NCBI RefSeq assembly: GCF_002288925.2 | Contig: NW_022098045.1 | Coordinates: forward strand, 530,184 to 594,183 | Length of the DNA stretch: 64,000 bases | Direction: 5' to 3' | Origin: Delphinapterus leucas | Lineage: Eukaryota > Chordata > Mammalia > Artiodactyla > Monodontidae | Shown: piece after piece, positions 57,091 to 64,000 of the stretch | Layout of the letters: every line of letters begins with the position of its first letter | Numbering within the stretch: the stretch's first letter is position 1 | The notes under the pieces: model-generated | What the model was told of the DNA's origin: nothing | The model's database searches: none | Seen by the model: only the letters and a program-made list of their open reading frames with translations | Program-made: the position numbers and the translations under genes

Positions 57091-59620
57091 TACCTTTTTT
57101 GGAAAAAATCAAGTTAAGGGGAGATATCTTTTGTGTTCACAAAACCCTCTCTGAGGGAGGGTGTGTGTCATAATGGCAGCGTTTTTCTTCCCAGTGACAC
57201 AGTGGCAGAAAGTTCTCCCCTTTACACATCTATCCCATGCTGAGAATATAGTCATCATAAAGAATATGAAGTAAGTGGTATACACTCAAATCTCAAATTA
57301 TGACACTAAAGAGAAAGAATGGCTTTATTTAGAGTCCCAATGAGATTAATATATTCTCTTTCCCAAACGAGATAATTTTATCTTCTCAGCAATTTAATTT
57401 TCTGCCTTATTCATCATACGGTCATATTCACTAACAGTAGCAGATGGGAGGGTGGCGGTGTGTCTGTCCACCTCACGCTGGTTTGGCATCTCTGTAGAGA
57501 GGAAACAAACTGATGAAAAAGAAATCCTGTTTCCTTTCTGAGTATTTTTGTGATGGCTTTTTTCGGTTTTGCCTCTTTGGAAGTGAACTTTCACTGTCCC
57601 TCTAAAGATGTTGGTTCTTTTTTAACAGCAGAGGTCCTCCTAGCTCAGCAGTCCTCCAGGATCAAGTAACTACTCATCCTAAAAGTGTGAGATAGTTGGG
57701 AACTGCGTGACTTAAACAGGTTATTAAAAAGCCATTGTCTGTGCTGTAACTGGGTTTATGATGTCTTTTTATCTCGACACCTGCTGACATCTCATGGTTC
57801 TAATTATCTGCCAATCAGGGTAAAAAGCTCAGAATAGGCAGCATTGTGCCTAGAATTACTATGTGGAAGTATATGCAAACTACGTGGGTTAAAGATAAGA
57901 AAGACTCTGTACTTTAGAGAATGAAAAGCTATATTAATCTAGGATTATCAAACACTGGTAAATGTATTATTAACCTTGTCATGGTGCCAGACAGAATAAT
58001 ACCATGATCTAGAGCCCAGATTTCCTGGACACTGGTAAAACATGCTGGCTCTGCCCTAGCTACTTCCATCTGAATCACAGGGAGTGGAAAGAACTAAGCT
58101 ACTAATCTGAGTGTGTCTGAGGTCCCAAGCCCACGAGATCAGGACAGGCTCTACCCTGTGCCACCCACCTTTTGCCATCTGTATCCGTCTCCTACTGTGT
58201 TATCAGATGCTCCAGATGGAGCTTCCTGTGCAATTGTTAATTATTATTTTTATCTCTTCACCCATAATGTCTCTAAATCTCCCGGCACTGCAACTGTTGT
58301 CTTTGTTGGAAAGAGATGATAGCCTTCTGAGATGGAGATGGTGGCATTTCTTTGTGAGCTCTCAGAAGGAATGTAGATACTATTTAAGTTTAAAAAAATA
58401 ATAATTATGTCCTGACACTTTAAAAAAGTGAATTTCTTTGTAATTAGTTCTCATGTTTAGGATTGCTTTGAAATTCACTAGGGTTTTTCCCTTTAAACAA
58501 GGAGAAAAGGTTCAGCTTGTTTCCCTTGTTTGGGATCCTTTGGGAAGAAAAGCACTATAGAAATGTAAGCTATTATTAATCCACTCCTTCTCTAGACACA
58601 TGTCGACGGGGGCTCTAAAATGTATACCAGCTGATGGTGTGTCTCGGCTCAAAGGAAGCTGCAAAATTATTTTTAAGCATGTACTTTGAATTTGCCCAAA
58701 GCCTGTCTATTTCTATGGAAATAGAAGTGACATCCTGTGGCTGAGAATCCTGTTGGTTTTAGCAGTTACAGCAAGTTCAGTTGGGCGGATGCTACCTCTT
58801 GGATAATATCTCATGCTTTTCTCTAAGTGGTCTGTATAGCAAGGGTGAAGAGTGGGTTGGACTCTGCCTAGACACAGAGGGATAGACGGATCTTACAGAT
58901 TTCCTTCAAAGCTTTGCATTCCATAATAAGACCTTGATAACTGTTACCTCTTTTGCGATTGCTTACAGGTATTGCATAGTAAGAGAAAGTCATCATGTCT
59001 TGCCCCATGTAGCTTTACCAGCTGTGTACCTACTTGGAATTTTTAAGTAGTACTTCCTTTTCCAGCGTTACTTTACAACTAGTGTTGACTGACCCAAACC
59101 ATCGAGAAATCATGATCTCTGCTACCTTTGTCCTCTGTGGGATATTAAGTACCTGCACATGTGATCACTGTGTTGGGCGGCATATAGGCAAGACAGAGAG
59201 CTCAAGACCACCCCAGTGCTGATGGAGATGTGGAGAATGTGGTGGGGACTAGCAAGCTCTGAGCACCAGAGGAATAGACAAGGTTGTAGATTTGCATCGC
59301 TTATCAGTTTATGTAAGTACATTTGGTGATTTCTACATTTATCAGGGTGAGATTTGTGGAAATTTAGGATATTTTCATTATAATTTGGAAATGGGTGAAA
59401 GCACTTGAGCTGCTTTTAGTTCCTTGACCCTGAACTCCCCAGGAAGAAATTTAGGAGCCTTAGGTTAGTAGCATGGAAGCATCAAGCCATCTTCTCAAGG
59501 TCCCACTTGGACTCTATTTCCCAGCTAGTTCTGTAAGGCTGATGCTTCACTGTGTGTTCCTGGTATCTATTCACCCCAAAACTCAGTGGTTTAAGCAACA
59601 ACCAGTTGTTTGCTTATGAT
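57091..59620. other. Intergenic, nothing assigned
   Basis: No gene. GAAAAGCACTATAGAAATGTAAGC at about 58548-58571 looks like the 3' tip of an ancient SINE/CR1-type repeat. Open frames at 58111-58401 and 59034-59222 have no recognisable domain. Confidence 0.45.
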
Positions 59621-59624
59621 TCTT

Positions 59625-61170
59625 CAGTCTTTGTTCTCTTGCTTTTAAGTTTTGAAGGATTCTATTGGTATATTTTCTAACTCAGAGATTATTTCCTTAG
59701 CCATGTCCAGTCAACTCATAAGCCCATCAAAGGCATTCTTTATTTCTGTTACAGTGTTTTTGATCTCCAGCATTTCTTTTAGTTCTTTCTTAGGATTTCC
59801 ATCTCTTTGCTTACATTGCCCATCTGTTTTTGCATGCTGTCTACTTTATCCATTTGAGCCCTTAGCCTATTAATCATAGTTGTTTTAAATTCCTAGTCTA
59901 ATAATTCCAACATCCCTGCTATGTCTGGTTCTGATGCTTGCTCTGTTTCTTCAAAATGTGTTTTTTGTCTTTTGGTATGCCCTGTAATTTTTTTCTTGGT
60001 CATCGGGCATGTTGTACTGAGTAAAAAGAACGGCTGTAAATGGACCTTAGTAATGTGGTGGTGAGGTGTGGGGAGGGGAAGTGTTCTATAGCTCTGTGAT
60101 TAGGTCCAGTCTTTCAGTGGGTCTGTGTCTTTGGACTGTGAATTTCACAAGCACTCCTCAGGGTTTTTTTTTTTTTTTTTTTCTCCCCTCTTAGGTGAAA
60201 CAAGATGGCTAGGTTGGGTGGAAGGCCAGAGCTACCTGATTTGTGCATTTTCCTGCCCCCAAATCAGTTAGGGTCTGATAATACCACAGCAGGCTAGACT
60301 CTGGTTAACTAGTTTCCCCTGAGAGCAGGCCTTGTTAAGAACAGAGCTCTCTGGCTCTTCCAAATGGTTGCTTTTTCTCTCTTCCTGCCAGAAACTTGAG
60401 ATTTTTCTCCTGTATTGACTATGGGAATCTGGTTGAGTTCTTGGTGGTAAATCTCACAATATTGTGGGGACCTCTCCAAGACTGGGTCCCCTTGGCATCT
60501 TTAGCTCTCAGAGTTCTCTGCACGGAGCCTCCAGCAATTCCTCTATTACAGTTCAGCTTTTCCTACCCAGGCACTGGTTCCCACGGTGGTACCTGCCTAG
60601 GGGTCTCTGCTCTGGTAAATTGTGATTCTCTGTGTTCTCCTTTTGGTCTCTCCCATTTGGGGGGCAGTGTTTTGCTTCATGCCCTTCCCTCTTCTAAGGA
60701 TTCAAGAAGAGTTGTTGATTTTTCAGTCTGTTTAGTTTTTTACTTACTGTTAGGACAGAGTGGCAACTTACAAGCTGCTTACACGCGGAACTGGAATACC
60801 TGCTTACGATTCTTTATTTTGACTATGTCTCAGCAAGGACAGTGTGATTGTGCCCCCTGTGGTGTTATCTTCCAAGACGGCTCACTCATATGGCTGGCAA
60901 ATTGGTACTTAGCTGGGGCATCCAGCCAAGGGCACCTTGTTTGGCAGGATTCTTGGGTTCCTCTCCACGTGGCCAGTCTGAACTTCCTCACAGTAGGTGG
61001 TCCAGGGTGGTCAGGTTTCTTACATTTCGGCTAGATCCCCCCAGAGTGCAAAAGCAGAAGCTGCAGACCTTTTGAAGGCTTTGTCCTGGATCTAGCCCAG
61101 CATCACTTCTGCCAGATTGCAGGCAGCTCAGATTCAAGGGGAGGGGCTGTACAAGGCTGTGAATACCAGA
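59625..61170 (-). mobile_element. L1M 5' region (start of ORF1 and 5'UTR)
   Basis: On the + strand it reads as inverted ORF1 start (TTTCTTTTAGTTCTTTCTTAGG, ACATTGCCCATCTGTTTTTGC, GCTGTCTACTTTATCCATTTG, TTAATCATAGTTGTTTTAAATTC), then inverted 5'UTR (GGTATGCCCTGTAATTTTTTTC, GTAATGTGGTGGTGAGGTGTGG, TAACTAGTTTCCCCTGAGAGC). The 212-codon frame at 60396-61034 lies across this 5'UTR and is not a gene. The right boundary is uncertain. Confidence 0.6.
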
Positions 61171-62651
61171 AGTGAGATTCACTGGAGGCTATCAGTAGAA
61201 CAGTCTTTCAGTTTGGTTCCCTGATTCTAGTGGCTGTCCTTGCCGTGATACCCCCGTTATTAACTTCGCACCCTCATTCCTCACATTTTTAGGGTTCTGC
61301 TTTCCTCTCGCCAGAACTTCCAACGACTGAAGCCCTCCTCTTCAAACTTTGTTCTCGTGGCAGCTAACAAATGCCTTGCCCTGCTTCACGGGCACAACCA
61401 TTGATTTCCCCCATGAAGTTTTCTGGAGGCTATGTACCAGATCTCCTGGGCCTTCACTGTGTTCCTGACTCTCAGAGGCCTAAATACAGGTGTACGCAAC
61501 AGTTTGCCCAAGGACGTATGTGGAATTGCATGAGAAGAACATGAATCATTTTCCCTGAAAGTTGATTTTACTCAAAAATATAGATTTAAAAAATTCTCAT
61601 TTCAATCATTATTTTTTATATAAGAGCACGTGAATATGGAATAAAATGTGGTTCTATTGAATATTTAAGGTAGAAGACAAGGAAGGCTTCAAGGACATTC
61701 AAAGCTTAGTGTGGTTGCTGGGGTCATGGGTATATTCTCTCATGTCGCTGTAGATCTGTCCAGTTTTTGTTAATAGAGACTCCTCCTGTCTTGCTTATCC
61801 TGCCATCCATCTAGGTCCAGGTTAGACTACGTTATGGCCTGGGCCCTGACTGTGGTACTTATGATGCTTGTCTACAGCAACTTCCCTGTAAAGGGAAAAA
61901 ATTGTTCCGTGAAGGAGGAGGAACAGTATATTGTTTCTGTATCCTCTTTTTGGAGCCCAAATCCTGTTCTAAACTTTGCTCTATTAAAAGCAGACCCTGC
62001 CATCTACTCTGCATACCTCCCCGACACTTGCTTTCCCAGCCTGTCAGTATCACTGAATAAGAATACTCAGTCAATACAATACCGAATTGTATTACTTTGA
62101 ATGGAAGACCCAGAGGCCAGGGATTTTCTCCTCTGTTGCTGTCCTTAGTTAGCATGGCTGAGAGGCTCCAGTAGGGCAGTTGGGAACTTCAGCAGCTCCT
62201 CATTTCTGGTTCCCTGGTGTTCTGTGAAGTCTCTGAAGGCTGCACTGCCCCCCAGGCTGAGTCAGTTACTATGGAACCCAGTCCTGTTTCCCCCATGGGG
62301 AAAGGGTGGTGCCTAGAGAGATTAGTGGTGAATATTAGGCCCCAGGAAGGCCAGCAAGCTTTGTCTCCTCTGTGTGCAGCAGAGGTTGGGGTCTTCATCT
62401 CTAAGAGAGCCAGGATGATGGAGCCTCTACTGAAGGGGGTGACATGAGGCAGTGGGCTGTGGTCAGTGCTTGCTGGGGATTATGGTTGCTGGGAGTCAAC
62501 TGCTAAGCTCATTTGAGGTTGCTCTTTAACATGGCTCAGATATCTTCACTAGATCCCAGAGGCGAATACTTGTCTTTTTTGAGCTGTTGAGTTGTTGAAG
62601 CCCAGCCCAGTTGCCTCCTGAAAGAACTTAATATTTTGGACTCAACTGAGA
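61171..62651. other. Intergenic, nothing assigned
   Basis: Slightly GC-richer. Chance frames at 61834-62100 and 62189-62447. It may include more L1 5'UTR at its left end. Confidence 0.45.
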
Positions 62652-62661
62652 CCCTCAACAC

Positions 62662-62873
62662 ATTTTTTTCTTTTTATTTTTGCGGAACACAGGCCTCTCA
62701 CTGTTGTGGCCTCTCCCATTGGGGAGCACAGGCTCCGGACGTGCAGGCTCAGCGGCCACGGCTCATGGGCCCAGCCGCTCTGCGGCATGTGGGATCCTCC
62801 CGGACCGGGGCATGAACCTGTGTCCCCTGCATTGGCAGGCGGACTCTCAACCACTGCGCCACCAGGGAAGCCC
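62662..62873 (-). mobile_element. CHR SINE, short form
   Basis: TTTTTGCGGAACACAGGCCTC, body, and head CTGCGCCACCAGGGAAGCCC. The target-site duplication CCCTCAACAC lies at 62652-62661 and 62874-62883. Confidence 0.94.
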
Positions 62874-62883
62874 CCCTCAACAC

Positions 62884-63484
62884 TTTTAATGTTGTTCTGA
62901 TTAAGTTTTCAAACCCTCAGAGCTTCTCTTCTTAGAGGTTCATAGTGCTGCAGAGACAGGCATTAGGGGGCACCGCAAGATCTCAAACCTCCTTTTCTTG
63001 TCTATACATTGTCCTGTCTCTTTGGATGGCTAGCTTTAGAGGCCAGTATAGCTCAGGTGTTCATCACAGACCCTGTTTTAATGCTTTCGGATTTAGTGTT
63101 TGTTTCATCCCAGGGCCTCTAGCTGGGTGCTCTGGGGGCTCGGGAACTCAATGCTAAGCATGTCCTTGATGACCTAAAGACCAGCAGAACTGGCTACAAG
63201 CCCAATATAGTTAGAGAAGGACCCTCATGCATAGCTGAATGCTCTTTTCACGAATCTTACATGGGAATGTTTGTCTTGAGTTCTCTTGAGAGAGAGTCAG
63301 AAGTTCACCTGTCACTTGGAACAGATTAAAGCAGAGCTAATTATTGCCCTTTAGTCAGTATTAGGGTGGGGTTGCCTATAACGCCCATATGTTTTGTACA
63401 CCATCCTCTGAGGAACTATCTGGGAGGGGCCATCTGAGATTCTAAAGTGGACTGAAGACTCTATTATCACGTAATACTTTCAAG
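62884..63484. other. Intergenic, nothing assigned
   Basis: No gene or repeat recognised. Confidence 0.5.
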
Positions 63485-63705
63485 GATGAGTATATTATAA
63501 GAGCAAATGTTCTGCTGTTAGACAAACTGGTTTGAAATACCAGTTCCTCCTGTACTAATTGTGTAACCTTGGACAAGTTATATAATCTCTTGAGGGTCTC
63601 ACTTTTCTCATTCATAAACATGTGGTAGACCTACTTCAAGGGATGTTGGGTGGGCTAAATGAGGTGACATGTCTGGCATGTTGTAAGCCCTCTGAAATAA
63701 TAACA
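63485..63705 (+). repeat. MIR SINE remnant
   Basis: CTAATTGTGTAACCTTGGACA, AGTTATATAATCTCTTGAGG, TTTTCTCATTCATAAACATGTG and GCTAAATGAGGTGACATG follow the MIR order. Confidence 0.8.
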
Positions 63706-63709
63706 GTAA

Positions 63710-63870
63710 CATTTTGTGGTATAACTTAGTGTAAGTGTGGCACAGTATTAAGCACATTGCATGCTTTACATACAAAGAGACTATGTTGCTATCACCAGGA
63801 TCTTGCTAGCAAATAGATGAGAAAGCTGAAGCTTTTGCCTGAATCCAAAGCCTATGCTCTTACTCTTGGC
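63710..63870 (-). repeat. MIR-like remnant
   Basis: TATTAAGCACATTGCATGCTT, AGATGAGAAAGCTGAAGCTT and CTGAATCCAAAGCCTATGC, an inverted MIR-like segment next to a sense MIR. Confidence 0.5.
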
Positions 63871-64000
63871 CAAATAAGAGATATTTCTGTGTCATAAAGA
63901 GATATCTTTATGTAGCTCTTTCCCATAAAACTAGCTACAGGAATCCTTGAGAGGAAGATGGTGTAATGACCAATCTGGCTTCCTTACCGTTTTAACTACC

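Noticed and set aside
60396..61034. Open frame of 212 codons on the + strand, the longest outside L1 ORF2
   Set aside because: It lies across what reads as the inverted 5'UTR of an L1M element. It has no recognisable domain and no splice or promoter support.

Overview
The window is mammalian nuclear DNA and almost certainly from a cetacean. The main evidence is about fifteen tRNA-derived SINEs of the CHR type (head resembling CTTCCCTGGTGGCGCAGTGG, internal B box GGTTCGTGCCC or GGTTCGAACCC), both in a short form ending in CCGCGTACCGC plus an A tail and in a long form ending in (AAAT)n. L1 3' ends of the artiodactyl/cetacean type and old mammal-wide MIR, L2, MER5A-like and Tigger1-like repeats are also present. 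The sequence is AT-rich and there are no bacterial features.

Only one protein-coding gene is supported. The last three coding exons of deoxycytidine kinase (DCK) lie on the + strand at 1826-1941, 3467-3557 and 5296-5322. They have consensus splice sites and a continuous frame that ends in the conserved C-terminus LSTL-stop. The 3'UTR follows and probably runs to one of three AATAAA signals at 6777, 7221 or 7492. The interval from 5323 to 7870 has no recognisable transposon although the flanks are full of them.

From about 7.5 kb to the end I find no further exon. In human the sequence downstream of DCK is a long intergenic interval before SLC4A4, which fits. This part is mainly a record of transposon activity. 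There is an old L1 on the minus strand at 8.2-10.3 kb that two SINEs invaded. A composite L1 at 14.8-16.6 kb carries three successive L1 3' ends inside one 17-bp target-site duplication. A three-level nest (SINE in L1 in L2) lies at 26.8-27.7 kb. L1M remnants occur at 23.6-26.7, 35.2-35.7, 42.6-43.1 and 59.6-61.2 kb. CHR SINEs are scattered throughout, mostly with clear target-site duplications. The stretch 31.3-34.8 kb is repeat-poor and somewhat richer in GC, and I could not assign it.

The remaining open reading frames (all 212 codons or fewer) are translations of repeats or chance frames in non-coding DNA. I found no new biological system. The best leads are the tandem-3'-end L1, the variable internal module number of the long SINEs, a SINE with a short transduced 3' tail, and a SINE-head/L1 junction at the left edge.
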